A stretch of DNA of 64,000 nt from Cokeromyces recurvatus (taxonomy: Eukaryota; Mucoromycota; Mucoromycetes; Mucorales; Mucoraceae). Every line of letters begins with the position of its first letter. The first letter of the stretch is position 1. The position numbers and the translations under genes are program-made. The stretch covers positions 62,001 to 126,000 of the forward strand of contig NW_026251424.1 in NCBI RefSeq assembly GCF_025118155.1. Direction: 5' to 3'. This document shows, piece by piece, positions 36,562 through 49,764 of the stretch. The notes beneath the pieces are model-generated. The model made no database searches and was not told where the DNA came from. It worked only from the letters and a program-made list of their open reading frames with translations.

Positions 36562-39500
36562 ATGCATAATAATAACTTGGATAAAACAGATTTAACAATA
36601 CAACTCTATGTGACGACCACTTCCTTTGTACTTGTCAAGGACAATAACATTCTTGAGATTCATTTTAATGATCAACAAAAGATGACTCGACTTACATCTT
36701 TTGAATCAAATAACATTATACAAAAATATGAAATTTATGGTGTCATTGGCTTTTTTGAAGGATTTCAAGGTAAAAGATGAATGATGGATATTTACTTGAT
36801 ATTAACTGTATTTCTTTCTTTTTCTTTTTTGAAAAGAAAAATACATGATTGTAATATCATCTGTTCGACTTTGTGGCTATGTTATGGGGAACCCCATTTA
36901 TATGATAGACGGAGTAAGCTGTCTCAGTTTTGATACTAATCGAGCATGTCAAAGATTAGATATGACAAAGGTATAGATAGATAACCATGTATGATAAGAG
37001 TTATTATTCATGCTATATTGAAAAAAAAATAAAATAAGCAGGAGGAAGAGGAAAGTAAAGAAAAGTCTACTCCTCCTGTACAACTTACAAAATCGAATTC
37101 ATTTATGACTCGAATTAAAAAAACACTTGCAAAGAAGAGAAGCTTTAATCAAGAGTTAAACAAGTTGGACGAAGACACGTTAATTGATGCACAGGAAGTA
37201 CTATTGAATAGTCAGAAGGAACAACAAGGACTTGAACATTCACATTCACATCCTTCACCTGCTCTTAGTTCTCAGGGTTCTTCATTCTCGGTATCTTCTA
37301 TTGAAGATGAGGAAGAGGCTGCATTAGATCAGCGTCTAGTAAAACAGATAACTGAATTATTTAGTAAATCCATGTTTTTATTTTCAAATTCATATGGTAA
37401 ACTATTCTTTATGCAAAACTGAATACATATATGAATATATTCCAACTAACAAAAAAAAAAGATATCACAAATAGCTTCCAAAGAACTTTTGAAGAAAAAG
37501 GAAATAATGATCCAACTGTTCCTTTATGGAAAAAAGTAGATAAAAGGTTTTGGTGGAATGAGCATTTAATGCGTGATTTTATCAGACAAGAGGTATACAA
37601 GCTACATTACATCTTATACTCTATTTATTCATGCATATATGATTTAGTTGGATGAATGGATTCTACCTATTATGCAAGGCACCTTACAAATTGAACCGTG
37701 CCAAATTGAAGGATATAACTTTGATTTCATATTATTATCTAGAAGGAGCAGGGAAAGAGCTGGTAATAAAAAAAAATAGTAGGTAATAGTAAGCATGTTT
37801 AATAAATATTTAATACATAGGCATGAGGTATCAAAGAAGAGGGGTTAATGAAGATGGCCAAGTAGCCAATTTTGTAGAAACAGAACAAATTATTATATTT
37901 AGTGTAAATGAATATAAAAGAGAGATAGAGAGAGAGAGAGTATTAAATCGCCCTTTTTTTTTTTTTTTTTTTTTTTTTTGTTAAAAAAGAAAGATGATAT
38001 AAATCACGTTGCATCATTTATTCAAACAAGAGGATCAAGTAAGTATAGTTTGTTAAAGAAGAACATTTATATATATATGTATAATAACATGTGTATATGT
38101 TAGTACCTGTTTTTTGGAGCCAATCTCCTTATAGTTTGCATCCTATACCTATATTGGAAAGAAGTGAAGAAGAAAATGAGATTGCATTCCAAAAACATTT
38201 TGCTACTCAAGAAAAATTATATGGAAAGCAACTTATTGTTAATTTAACAGAGTTGAAAGGAAGAGAAGCGATTGTTGGAGGACAATATCGAAAGCATGTT
38301 GTAGAATTAGGCGATCCAAATATTAAGTAAGTGAATAGATTCCCTTTACATATATTAGTTAAAACTAATATCTATACTAGATATGTTGAATTCGATTTTC
38401 ATAAAGAAACAAAGGGCATGAAGTTTGAAAATATCAGCAAATTAAGTAAAAGCTTAGATGATGATTTATCAAGAATACAGTAAAGTATATATATACATAC
38501 ATTTATTTATCAAATGTCATCTTTCTCATAATTATATTAGATACTTTTGGGAAACAAATGCAAAAGAAAATAAGGATCCTATAGTGTATTGTAAACAAAC
38601 AGGTGTCTTTAGAACTGTAAGTTTTATCTCTTCTTCTTCTTTTTATTTATTTATTTATTTAACTATCATCTTTTGTTGTAGAATTGTATGGATTGTTTAG
38701 ATCGTACTAACGTTGTGCAGGTCTGTAAGATTAGGAAAGAGAAAAAGCCAATAATGACATTAACTTGTCTATATAGAGTGCTTTCGGTCGTTGTGTACTT
38801 AATTTACAACTCATGCGTTTTGGTATCTCTGAATATCCAGAACAAGGAATTAAATATTATGATCAATTTGAAAGGATATTTAATAATGGTATATAATGTT
38901 GTATTTTTTGAAAATAACTTTATTTATGTGTATGTATATATGTGATATAGTATGGGCAAATAATGGGGATATGATTTCTAGAATGTATGCAGGCACAAGT
39001 GCTTTAAAGGGTGATTTCACTAGGTAAAATAAAGCGAATTGATCTTGTATATATATATATATATATGTGTATATAGTCAAGCTAATGATACGTGTACAGA
39101 ACTGGAAAAAGGAATATTACGGGAATGATGAATGATGCCTCTAATTCATTAGCAAGAATGTATTTCAATACTATTAAGGATTTTTGGAGACAAGCTACTG
39201 TGGATTTTATCCTAGGATATCATAAAGTAGAAATTTTTAAACATGTACCTCAAAGTACAAAAATGTCTGCAGAGCCTGGTTTTGATAGAAGATGGGCTAA
39301 AATACGAGCCGATGCCAGTAAAGTTTTAATTACTTGTATATAATAATCAGTATAAGATTAACGTTTATTATTATTATTTGAAAGTTAATATCAGTAGTGA
39401 AATTGTTATAGTAGATGAGGAGACCAAGATTGGAGGATGGACTTTATTATCGCCTAGTACAGAATCTGGTAAACAAAGGTAATTATATGTGTATATATGT

Positions 39501-40222
39501 GTATATATGCGTATATGCATATATATATTATATGTCTTCTAGTAACATTTGTCTTATCTATGTTCATTAGTAAATCACCAAGGAAACAGTTCGAAGAAAA
39601 AGTGGTACTTCTGACAGATAAAGCATTTTATGTTTGCAGTTATAATTATGAACTGGAAAAGGTAATACAATTCACCCGACTTCCTCTGGATACTATTATG
39701 TCTATTCAAATTGGTGAATATATTTTATCTTCCTTGACACAAGATTCTAGATCAGAAGATCTTAATTATGGATTTATTTTATATTATTCTAAAGAAGGTG
39801 AAATTGTACGTTGGAATACAGGAAGTATTCAGAATCAAAGTCTAGGTGATATCAATATAGTAAATGACAGAAATGAGGAGGATGATAATAATAATAGTGA
39901 AGCTCGTTTAGAAGAAGATGATAGTCAAATGATTTCATCTGAAGTACTAACTTCTTCAGCAGAAAAATCTATGCAACAGAACAGAGAGAATTGTATTATC
40001 TTTAAAGCGGTACGATATAATGTTTTAGGTGAATTAGACGGTGAAGTTGAAAGTTGTAAACAACAAATTCAAAGTATTGTAAATTCTATTCGTGAAACAT
40101 GTGGTCACAAAGAAGATGATTTTATAACAAAAGAAGCAATTATTAGCTTAAAACAAGCAGAGAAGACGGATGGTGTTTTTAGGAAAATGGGATATAAAAT
40201 TAAACAAGCTATTTGGATTTAA
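36562..40222 (+). CDS. SAC-domain phosphoinositide phosphatase with hSac2 domain (INPP5F/Sac2-like)
   Basis: Many short exons. The N-terminal SAC region starts YVTTTSFVLVKD and includes EKYMIVISSVRLCGYV; an acidic, Ser-rich insert (about 37150-37330) follows. It continues with RFWWNEHLMRDF, TRGSIPVFWSQ and the catalytic loop RTNCMDCLDRTNVVQ (CX5R, about 38680-38706), so the active-site Cys and Arg are kept. After the SAC fold come FILGYHK and an hSac2 domain (WTLLSP, EEKVVLLTDKAFYVCSYNYE). This order matches INPP5F/Sac2, which removes 4- or 5-phosphates from phosphoinositides on endosomes. It converges with the hydrolase gene, 13 bases between stops. Confidence 0.9.
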
Positions 40223-40235
40223 TAAAATACACTAT

Positions 40236-41349
40236 TTATTTTTGTTCTCGAAGTCGAGCCGCTTCAGAAAAATGATTATCTAATAACTGATTATAGCGAA
40301 CAGGCTGTTCACCAGGTAAACCATGTCCACTACCATCAAAAACTTCAATTGGACAATCCAATACTTTACTAATATAATAAGAATTAGTTGGATTAACAAG
40401 GTTGTCCCAAGTGCCTGTCAAGACCTTGACAGGAATACCCGCTTCTTTGATCTTTAAAAGTCTAGCATCAGAGACATAATGACGAAGACAAGCAGCCATT
40501 TGACCTAAATTACCTTGTAAGGTTTGAGGTCGACTGCGATCAAGTCGAGCTAAAAACATGGCAGTAGCCATTTCTCGATTCGTTTTAAAATGGGCATATT
40601 CTTCCTCAATAGGTTTATCATTTAACCATTCAGGAGGGTAAATGAGGCTAAGAGCAGATCCTATTTTAAGTTTTGGATCTCTTACAAAAACCAATCTACC
40701 TAACGTTGTAATCGCTTTCCACTAGTTATTATATTAATACATGTCCGTTGCACACACACATTTTTTATACCTACAGGTGGAATCTGTCGCCCTGAAGTTG
40801 TGCTTGTTAGTACAACAGAGCAAAATCTTTCTGGCCAAGTAGTTACCAATTCAAGTGCAATCATGCCTCCCATTGATATACCATTTAAGTGTACATTATT
40901 TTTCCAACCAAAATGATCTAACAAATCAATTACATCATGGGCCATCTGTGAGGTACTATAAATAGCTATTGTTAGAAGAAAAAGAAAAAAGAAAAAAAGA
41001 AAAAAAAAAAGATAAGGATATTCCTTATTGTCAATTTACCTATAAAGTTGTCTGGGTGCATCCGATAATCCCATACCACGATTCTCAAAAATGAGTACTG
41101 TATATTTTCCTGTTCCTGCAAGATATTTGGTTTGACGTTCCCAACCTAGACAAGAAGAATTCAAACCTAAAAATAACATGAAATGAGCAAAATGCATAAA
41201 AATATAATTAAAATTAGAAGGTTACCCATAATGAGCACAACATGTTCTGGCCCTTCACCATGCAATTCATAATATATTTTAACTGGAGAAGATTCTCTTT
41301 CTTTGGCTACTTCAACGTAGCCATTTTCTTTCATAGTTTCTAAAGACAT
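40236..41349 (-). CDS. Alpha/beta hydrolase
   Basis: Four exons. Fold motifs in order: strand and oxyanion region EHVVLIMGLNSS, then FENRGMGLSDAP, the nucleophile elbow GISMGG (Ser) near 40875, the acid GTWDNLV near 40395 and the His in GSGHGLPGE near 40320. The triad Ser-Asp-His is therefore complete. The substrate is unknown. The start at 41349 (MSLETMKENGYVEV) begins a short N-terminal beta segment before the fold. Introns lie near 41170-41227, 40980-41040 and 40722-40770. The gene ends 13 bases from the stop of the SAC phosphatase gene. Confidence 0.87.
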
Positions 41350-41442
41350 TATTGTTTTAAAAGTTGAATATTAAAAAATAAAATAAAATAAAATAAAACA
41401 AACTACGAATTCAGTGTTTTCTTTTTATTATATGTATACACG

Positions 41443-41476
<34 letters not shown>

Positions 41477-41577
41477 CAATTAATTACAAATAGTAATTTT
41501 CTCTAGTGAAAATATACCAATGTTATGCATTATGTAATCTTTTTTTCTCTTTTTTTGTAAAAATACATGTATTTTAT
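41350..41577. other. Short intergenic region with T30 run
   Basis: Between the hydrolase start and the VPS29 stop, both on the minus strand. A T-run at 41445-41474 dominates. It should contain the VPS29 terminator and the hydrolase promoter; no defined site is visible. Confidence 0.4.
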
Positions 41578-42361
41578 TTATAACATTTTTGTTTCTGCAG
41601 TGGACTTTGTATATTCCAATTTTTCAACTTTAACTTCATTATCTATTAATTTGTAAACATATGTAACTACTGTGTTTCCTTGAATATCCATTAATATAAA
41701 AGATGGAATAGGTTCACTAATAAATAAACGTGTTAATCCTGCACATTTTTCATTATATGATATAGACTTACGTTGCTTCAGGCATAGAAGAATAAGCACC
41801 GGTGGCACTACCGGGATTAATGAAGAATTTCCCATTATATTCATAAGCTTCAAATTTATGTGTGTGTCCTGATAGCAAAATATCGACTTCCATCTGTCTT
41901 GCTGTGATGTCTAATGATTCTACATCTCCCCACGGGATCACTTGATGTCCATGAATAATACCAATGCGTAATTGACCTTCTGTAATCACTTTAGCTTGAG
42001 GTAAGCTATTGTTTTCATCAAAATCACCTTTGACGGTAATCATGTCTCCAGCTATTGTTCTCAAGTATTCGAATGTCTCCTTATCAACTATATTGCCTGT
42101 GCATAAAATTTTTTGAATTTTACCAGGAATCTTTTTAATGTTAATGTTTTTTTTTTCCTGATTCTTTTTTTTTTTTTTCATTTTATCAGCGCGTAGATTA
42201 ACTTACCAAAAGTTTCTTAAATTTATTAGGAAGTCCATGACTTCTATGAGGGATGTGTAAATCTCCAATAGCAAGAACGAGCTAATAAATATAGAATGAA
42301 TATATATATATTTTTCTATTCATCTTTGTTGTCAATATGATGAATTACGTCTTACCACCAT
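41578..42361 (-). CDS. VPS29: Retromer subunit VPS29
   Basis: Core subunit of the retromer complex on endosomes, with a metallophosphoesterase fold used as a scaffold for Vps35. Exon 1 contributes only ATG GTG (42361-42356), followed by [49 protein letters not shown] and [27 protein letters not shown], the usual VPS29 blocks in order. The C-terminus ([18 protein letters not shown]) matches the final strands of the family. Length is close to the normal ~185 residues. The intron near 42120-42200 includes T-runs. Confidence 0.95.
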
Positions 42362-42803
42362 AACTCTATTATAAAGTACCTTTTTTAAGAAAAAAAAAAA
42401 AAAAAAAAAAAGAGAGAAATGAAGAAAATGGAAAGAAATGCATGTAGTCCACATGACTTGAATTATAAGCTCCGTAATCCTATTGTCCAATCAATAACAG
42501 GTTTAGAACCTAAGGAAGAGGAGAAAAGTATATGGTATGGGGTGCATCCAGTATTAGCTTTGATCGGATGTTTATGATATAAACTTTTATTCTTTTATTA
42601 TTGCGGAATGAATATATACGCGTTTGCTTCTCATTTACCATAATTAACACTCATCATTTGGCTAGTTATCTTGTGGTTAACTCTTTTTAGACAGACACTG
42701 TAAATTAATATTATGTAAGAAAAAAAAAAAGACTCTGATTTATAAACTAGGATGCTGTAACTTATTATTTACTAGTTGTTTATTCTAATTAAAGTCTGAC
42801 TAA
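42362..42803. promoter_or_regulatory. Divergent promoter region, VPS29 / PHD protein
   Basis: About 440 bases separate two divergent start codons. It has an A-run at 42390-42410 and GAAA-rich sequence. A CCAAT-type motif in TTGTCCAATCAAT is at about 42482-42494. Regulatory meaning is inferred from position only. Confidence 0.35.
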
Positions 42804-44313
42804 ATGTTGCACACTGAACAATCCCAACAAGACTCAAATCTGATAAATTCACAAAGCTTAGGCGAAAATAGCATTGGAAATCAGCAGTGGTAAAGGAACA
42901 CTTCGAAACCTCTTGCTTATTTTTATTTTAAATATATTAAGTTTATCAACTATAGGAATTCACGTTCAAGTACTCCCAAGCCTGAAGAAGAGACTCATTC
43001 CCAAGAAATAAGATTAACAACCTTAGCTAATTTTAGTGAATTATATGATGATTTGAAACAATATGATCACTTTCAAGAAATGTTTAATTTATATTTAGAG
43101 GCCCCTCTTTTAGTTGAGTATCAACCAGAAAAATATGTGCCAGCCGATTACTCCTCACCATCTCCACCTCTTCTATTCTTTGATAGTGATATTCCACAAC
43201 TTGAAGAAACAAGTGAAGTACTAATTGAGCCTTTGATTCAGCAACAACAACAACAACAACTACAACAACAGCAACTACAACTACAACAACTACAACAACA
43301 ACAACAACAACTACAAACATCTTCCCAACCATTTACAATAACGTTACAGAAGCCACATCCACAGCAATCAAGAAAATCGTCAACACATAGTAAATCCAAT
43401 AACTCTCATGATACAAATAGTAGATATAGTCATAATAATAGAGAAAGGAGAAATACGGATAATCAGATACTTTTGTATAACAATATTAACTGTCATCAAC
43501 AATCTGCAATGCCTATTTTAAATAGTCATTGCCCACCACAATTTCCTCATCCTGCCTCTGCACAGCCATCTCATCATCACTATTATCCCCCTTCTCTTCC
43601 ACCACAACAACCACCACCACAACCACTATCACTACCATCATATCAAAATTCACAATCGCATGTTAGTGAGCTGCCTATTCAAGGCGCATATTATCATCAA
43701 TCTAATTTGTCGCAGTCATCGAGAATTGAAGCTACACCTTCCACTATTTCTAATAATAAAAAACGATCTTCTGAAGAGATGTTTACAGGAAATGTCACAA
43801 TGGCAAAAAAGCCAGACCCATCTTTATCATCTCGTATCATGCCTAATCATAATAATAGTGTTAGTGTTTATTCAGGTCCTCATTATGTGCCTGAAAATTA
43901 TAGTATCAGAGTTTGTCAAGCGTTTCGAAAATCCTATTTTACACCTGAAAAGTATTCTAACACAACCAAGTCGAGGTATTATATACCAAATATTAATCAT
44001 TATTTCCAAGCTGCTTTGGAAGATGGCTCCCATTTTGATTCTTACAGTGATTATCGAGACGATGATCCAGTTAACTTTAGGCATGCTTATCGTATCATAC
44101 CCGAAAATGGATCGAAATGTAAGGTTATTATATAAATAATATAAGATACCGTATTCACGCCTTTTACATATAAATATATAAATATATATATATATATATG
44201 TATATAACTTGTAGTGATTCACAATCAACATATATCTGCTAGAAATTATCCTTATGGAAGTTTACAGCGTTATCCAGATCCGTATAACCATCAAATACAG
44301 CAACAGCAACAGC

Positions 44314-44350
<37 letters not shown>

Positions 44351-44426
44351 GCTACAGCAACAACAACAACAACAACAAATACAGCTACAGCTGCAACAAC
44401 AACAGATACAGCAGCAGCAGCAGCAG

Positions 44427-44464
<38 letters not shown>

Positions 44465-44588
44465 TCAACAACATCAACATCAACAGCATCAACAACAACA
44501 GCATCAACAACAACAGCATCAACAGCAACAATATTATTTTCATCAATATCAATTACAAAGCCAACAAAGCCCACAAGAAATACCACCT

Positions 44589-44623
<35 letters not shown>

Positions 44624-45913
44624 TGACAAATTATCACAAGTCCCATTATCAAATCAAGTTGCTGTCCCAGCTCGTAAATGGCATAAACCTGTAATTAGAT
44701 CCCCTGAACAAGATAGTGTGTGTACTTCTGCGGATGAGGCTAATAGTATATACATGAACCACAGTTCAAATCACAAGGGAAAAGAAAAGCAGGTTATGAT
44801 AGAAGAGAATTCTAATACTGATAAGACAGCAAAGCGTAATTCACTTTATCCTCCACGAGTGCCCACCGTTGTTTGTTCCTCATTGAGCGATTCAGATGAA
44901 CCTTCTGATCAAGAGACTGTAGATGATTGTGATCGAACTGAATCTCTTGAAACACCTAGATCAGAATATCAAGTTAGTCGTGAAAATTCTTATACACAAA
45001 CACAAAATCCTATTAATGAACCAGTTGCTAACTCTACCTCTAATTCTGTTGTTATTGTTAATGATACTGTCAGTGCACATGATAATGCTTATACTCATAA
45101 TGAAGTGAATAGTTTTAAGACAAGTCATATGAATACTATCAACACTAATCCGACTGAAATAAATAATCATGATAGCCCCATCAATGACGATGTTTCTGAT
45201 TATGATCCTGTCTGTTTTGATACGGGCGACTATGATGCCAACAGTAATAATAATGAGGTGGTTCATATGACTAATAACTCTGTTGCTACTGATAATACTG
45301 AAATTACAGGAGATTGGAAGGAGGAATATATGCTTGACACAGATAACTCTGATGAGGGAAATGAACCCAAACAAAAGAAACCAAGAATAATTGAGCCAGA
45401 AAAATTTCGACATGATGCAAAGTATGTGGTCCCTTCTAAAACATTTGCCCTTAACTACATTAGAACCCTTGGTAAATTTATTTCCTTATGGCGTTTTTAT
45501 CAACCTGAAATTTGTTGCGTTTGTTATCAAGGTGCTTCCACTAATAAAATGGTCTATTGTGACAATCCACTCTGTGAGGTTTGTGTTCATATCCGTTGCT
45601 TCAGGCTAATATCATCACCTTACGTAACCCAGTCGAAATGGGCATGTGATAAGTGTAGTTATTTTGCACATGTTGAAGAAAAGCGACAGATCGTAGCCAA
45701 TTGTGCGCTTTGTCCAAATGTCCAAGGATTATTCTGTCGGTTAAACACTTATGTGCATGATATCCCTTGGGTTCATTATACTTGTGCCAGTATGTTGGTT
45801 AAAGATAGGAATAACTTTTTATATCAGCCAGAGTTAGGAGAATATGAAGTAAGATTTGATGTTATTCCTAATGAAGCTTTCGAAAAGGTAAGAAAAAAAA
45901 AGAAAAAAAAAAC

Positions 45914-45949
<36 letters not shown>

Positions 45950-47159
45950 TCAATAAGAAGGCTTTTTTTTTTATTAATATTATGTTTTACTCATTTATGA
46001 ATAGGTTTGCAGATTATGTAAAGATGAGCTTTATGCCAAGTATGGAGCAAAGATATCATGTGCGCAATGTTCAAAATCATTTCATGTTACTTGTGCAGAA
46101 CAAGCAAATTATTATTTAGATTATAAGAATAAAACTGCTTTATGTTTTGAACATGGACCTGAGAATACGACAGCAAAAGATGTCTGGTCAACAACCATTT
46201 ATTATCGATGGGTGAAAGAACGTGACGATTACTTGTTGACACATCTTCATAAATCTCCCGAGATGTATGCTATTGATGGCTGGAAGAAAATTATTCGAGA
46301 AACGAAGCCTAGTTTCTCAATGGGACGTTCTGAAATCAACGCACATTATAATGCCTTTTTTGACGTGTTGAAAGAAAGAAGATATGCTATTGAAGGCACC
46401 TATTATAGTCGATGGGTGGATTATATACTTACCTTCTTTAGTTCATATTATTCAGCATTCGATACCGACTTCCGTCCTCAAATGTTTAAACAAAAGATAT
46501 TTAATCGTGATATACCATACAATTTTGAAGGAATGATACTTTGGGAGGCACCTGATTTTAAAACATCACGTAAAGAGATGACGAATAAGGCAAATCAACA
46601 AAAGTTAGCAGCTAAAAAGCGTCAACAGACTTTAAAACATAAACAAATGATAGAACAACGAACTGAAAAAGTAAGACGAACACGTCTAGAGAGATCAAGA
46701 AAGGAATTACCTATCGTATTACCTTCAAAGGATTTGGTTTGTTCTATTTGCGGACAAAACGAACTCCCACAACAGGTATGGGATACATTGGGTTTACCAG
46801 AGAATTATTTACAGCGACTAGAAGCTACACAGCATGAACGTAAACCAGGATATACAGGAGCGGGTACTAAATGGGATCCACGTGTATTTATTCAATGCTC
46901 TGAATGTGAAAGTAAAGTGCATTGTGGTTGCCCTGTCCCACCTATTAAAGCATATCCAAGGAAGTATGTGTTATATATATATTGAAATGAAAGTTCTATT
47001 TTAAAAAAAAAATTAATCATATATGTATATAGATTTGAAATGTTTATTTGTATGCAATGCGATGTTAGAAAAGAGGAACAAGAGCAAGAACAAGAACAAG
47101 CCAAATCTACCTCTGTAAATACTTCAAGAAGAGCATATGTAGTTAATTATAAAGTTTAA
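42804..47159 (+). CDS. Poly-Q chromatin protein with PHD and extended PHD fingers (BRPF/JADE/Nto1-like)
   Basis: Five exons (42804-42889, 42956-44118, 44215-45887, 46005-46963, 47033-47159) sum to 1335 residues. An N-terminal region with NFSELYDDLKQYDHF is followed by several Gln runs, the longest at 44298-44620 with mixed CAA, CAG and CAT codons. A Ser/Asn-rich linker precedes a PHD finger (CCVCYQGA...CDNPLCEVCVHIRCF...WACDKC) and an extended PHD (CALCPNVQGLFC...WVHYTCA...VCRLCKDEL...SCAQCSKSFHVTCA...CFEHG). Near the C-terminus is another Cys-pair module (CSICGQNE ... CSECESKVHCGCP ... CMQCD). PHD-ePHD pairs occur in BRPF/JADE/Nto1 histone-acetyltransferase subunits, and the role here is inferred from that. 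It is nuclear by family. Confidence 0.87.
44298..44620 (+). repeat. CAA/CAG/CAT codon repeat encoding poly-Q and Q/H
   Basis: Coding microsatellite within the PHD protein gene. CAA, CAG and CAT units are interspersed, giving Gln runs broken by His and Leu. Mixed codons suggest an old or selected tract rather than recent pure-unit expansion. Confidence 0.8.
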
Positions 47160-47551
47160 AAAAAAAAGAAGAAAAGAGAGAGAGAGAGTAACGTATGTTA
47201 ATACGAAACTAGCAATAAAAAGTGTATCCGAGCAGCATGAATCATAATTGTTATTCTTAAGGATTGTTTAATGTTATCACGTTGATAAAAATCCAAAACT
47301 CTAAAAGAGAATAAGCCATTTAAATAATAAATTTACGAAAAGCTGTAATTGATCAGTATAAATATACATTTTTGTAAAGAGGTCATTATTCCAACTCGAA
47401 AATTATAAGTTTACACATTAAAAATAAACGCGTCTGAAATACACACACACATACTTTGTCTGAAAATACGATATTAAGATTAAATTCCACTTGATTTTAT
47501 CTTTTGTATTTCAATAGTTAAAGATAAAAAAGGGGACTCTTGGCGAGAAAG

Positions 47552-47592
<41 letters not shown>

Positions 47593-48092
47593 GTATCACT
47601 TTTTCAATAATTGTTATGAACACAAAGAACAAATCAAAGAATTTTTTTTTTTTGTAACCCCTGAATATTTTTATTTCAGTTAAATAAATAAATACATGAA
47701 TATATACATATATATATAAAAGATGAATGTTGGTTATATACAAGAGAGAAAGAAACAAAAGGAAAGGGAAAAAGAAGAATGAAAAAAAAAAACTGGTAAC
47801 TATGAAAAGAGGAATATTGTTCTAGATTCAAAAGTAGTAGCTGCAAACAACAATGGATTGCAGTACGACAATGCTAAATCAAATTCGGGATTAACAAAAC
47901 CGAATAAAATCAGATCGACAAATAAAATAGCTTAGTTTATTTAGTATAAAAATACAGCGTGTAATATACGTAAATATTAAGCAATCATCAATTATGTACA
48001 CATACACAAAACAAAGCAGTATTGTGTATTATAAAGTATCAAAAATATACACATGTAAATAAATAAATAAACAGATAGATAGATAGATAAAA
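47160..48092. other. Convergent intergenic region
   Basis: Between the PHD protein and the cyclin gene 3' ends. It has GA repeats near 47172-47188, an A36 run at 47552-47587, a T-run near 47641 and GATA repeats near 48073-48090. No gene or RNA is supported. Confidence 0.45.
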
Positions 48093-48777
48093 TTAAAGTG
48101 AAAAATCAGAACGATGCAATTCAACAAATTCGTTTAAACTCTCTTCGTCTACCCAGCAATTATAGTGTAATAATTTTAGAAATCCACGTTCTAGTTGATG
48201 GATTTCATCTAAAGAAAACAAGCCTCCACAGATTTCATAAAGTTGTCTATTTGTAATTGATTGTGAAGTCCAAGCTGTATCCTTTAAAAATTTAGACGCT
48301 AATAAAATGGCAGCTAAAAACATACGATGAATTGTATCTAAATAGAAAAAAAAAAGGGAAATGTTATAAGTATATGATGGTAGTATTAAATATGTATCTA
48401 TTTACCATCACTTCCTATAGCCCGTTTAGGTAAATTAGACTTGGCTCGTTCTAAATAGATCAGAGCTACAAGTAATGTTCTAACATTAATTTTTGCTTGA
48501 TGCGTCACTTTTTGTACAAAGAATACAAATTCGGGTAAAGAACGAAGAAGACGGCTATTCTTTCTTGTCTTTATCAAGTCGCACAGTGTCATTGCTGTAA
48601 AATCTACAGAAAGAATTGTTATAAGTATTTTTTGAATATTCTCCCATCAAGGACATTATTATTACCAATCAAAATGGAAGGTATTAAATGCTGTCGTGAT
48701 TTTTTTGTTATTTGAATATTTTCATAAGGACGTGTAATAAGCACATTGTAGGAAGGTGTTTGTTGTCTTTGAAGCAT
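48093..48777 (-). CDS. Cyclin-domain protein, PCL/Pho80 type
   Basis: Three exons encode about 175 residues. The cyclin box contains FVFFVQKVTHQAKINVRTLL, ALIYLERAK, then after an intron MFLAAILLASKFLKD and a C-terminal segment with YEICGGLFSLDEIHQLERGFLKLL and NCWVDEESLNEF. This spacing is that of PCL-type cyclins that partner Pho85-like CDKs in morphogenesis or phosphate control. The start at 48777 (MLQRQQTPSYNVLI) gives a short N-terminus, and no destruction box is seen. The partner kinase is not in the window. Confidence 0.85.
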
Positions 48778-49607
48778 TAAATATAAAAGATGTCAATAAA
48801 AGAGAAAGAAAGAAAGAGGTAAAAATAACAATAATTAATTTCTCCCCCCTTTTTATATACCTTCGTCTTCTTTCCCATTTCTCGTTCTCTTTGTCTCCCC
48901 CATTTTTTTATATAACCCTTCCCTTATATATTTATATATAATAGTTGCTATTTTCTCCTTCTTTACTCTTTTGTCTTTTTTTTTTTTCCTTTATACATGA
49001 AAAGACTCCTTTTAATGTTTCTTATAAATCGTTGACAACACACACTCCTAATTATGTTCTAGAAGCATAAAATAAAACTTGTAAAAGCCATGTTTTTATA
49101 TATTTTACTAATAATAGTAAGTTTAACGGAATACACTTTTAACTAAAATGATGTCGCCAAAAAAAAAAAAAAAAAAAGTGTCGCACTTTTAAAAACGTTA
49201 TATACACATGTGTATAAACATGTATACACACACACACACACACACACATGCACACATACATATATACATACATACATACATACAGTGTCATATCATAATA
49301 ATACGTTGAAAAAGATAATCTAGTTCAAAGTTTTATATGATATGTTTGCCATTGTTTTTTTTATAATAATGAATTTATTCGTAAATAAAGAAACTATTCA
49401 AATAAAACTAGTCTATTATTGTACTTAATTCACTCAATACTTTAGTGTATTTCCAAGCATAGTACTAGTGATATACGTATATGTATATTTAAGGTGGCTT
49501 TATTCTATTCAATTACATATTCATATAACAAAAATAAGGTTCTTTATTATTCTTGGTGATAGTCATGGAGGAGTAGAAAAAGAGAATTATTCGGAGATAA
49601 CAATGTC
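48778..49607. other. Upstream region of the cyclin gene with microsatellites
   Basis: Contains pyrimidine-rich sequence (48840-49000) that may be the cyclin promoter, an A-run near 49160, CA repeats at 49229-49248 and CATA repeats at 49258-49283. No gene is supported. Confidence 0.45.
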
Positions 49608-49764
49608 AGTCTTTTTGCTAGTTGTCAAGATCCTATTTCTATTAATATCATTACTTGTCTTGTATATAAATAACCCTAACCCTCTTCATTTTTTTTTTTT
49701 ATATTTCATTTACCATTTACCTCATCTATAATTACCTTGCTTGCTTGATGCGTTATATCAAGCC
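49608..49764 (+). repeat. Dispersed repeat, copy 2, with TATA-like and CCCTAACCCT motifs
   Basis: Partner of 32290-32478. It has TTTTTGCT, GTCAAGAT, CTATTAATATCA, TATATAAATAACCCTAACCCTC, a T-tract, TTACC, CTTGCTTGCTTGAT and a closing ATATCAAG that pairs with CTTGAT. The TATA-like box, telomere-like motif and pyrimidine tract look like a core promoter. No convincing ORF follows. Confidence 0.5.

Noticed and set aside
43084..44652. Minus-strand poly-Val/Ala ORFs and plus-strand poly-Asn/Ser ORFs over the PHD gene
   Set aside because: They are frame shadows of the CAA/CAG repeat in the real poly-Q gene.
49220..49285. CA/CATA repeats as a CRISPR-like or functional array
   Set aside because: Simple microsatellites without spacers; CRISPR is not expected in a fungus.
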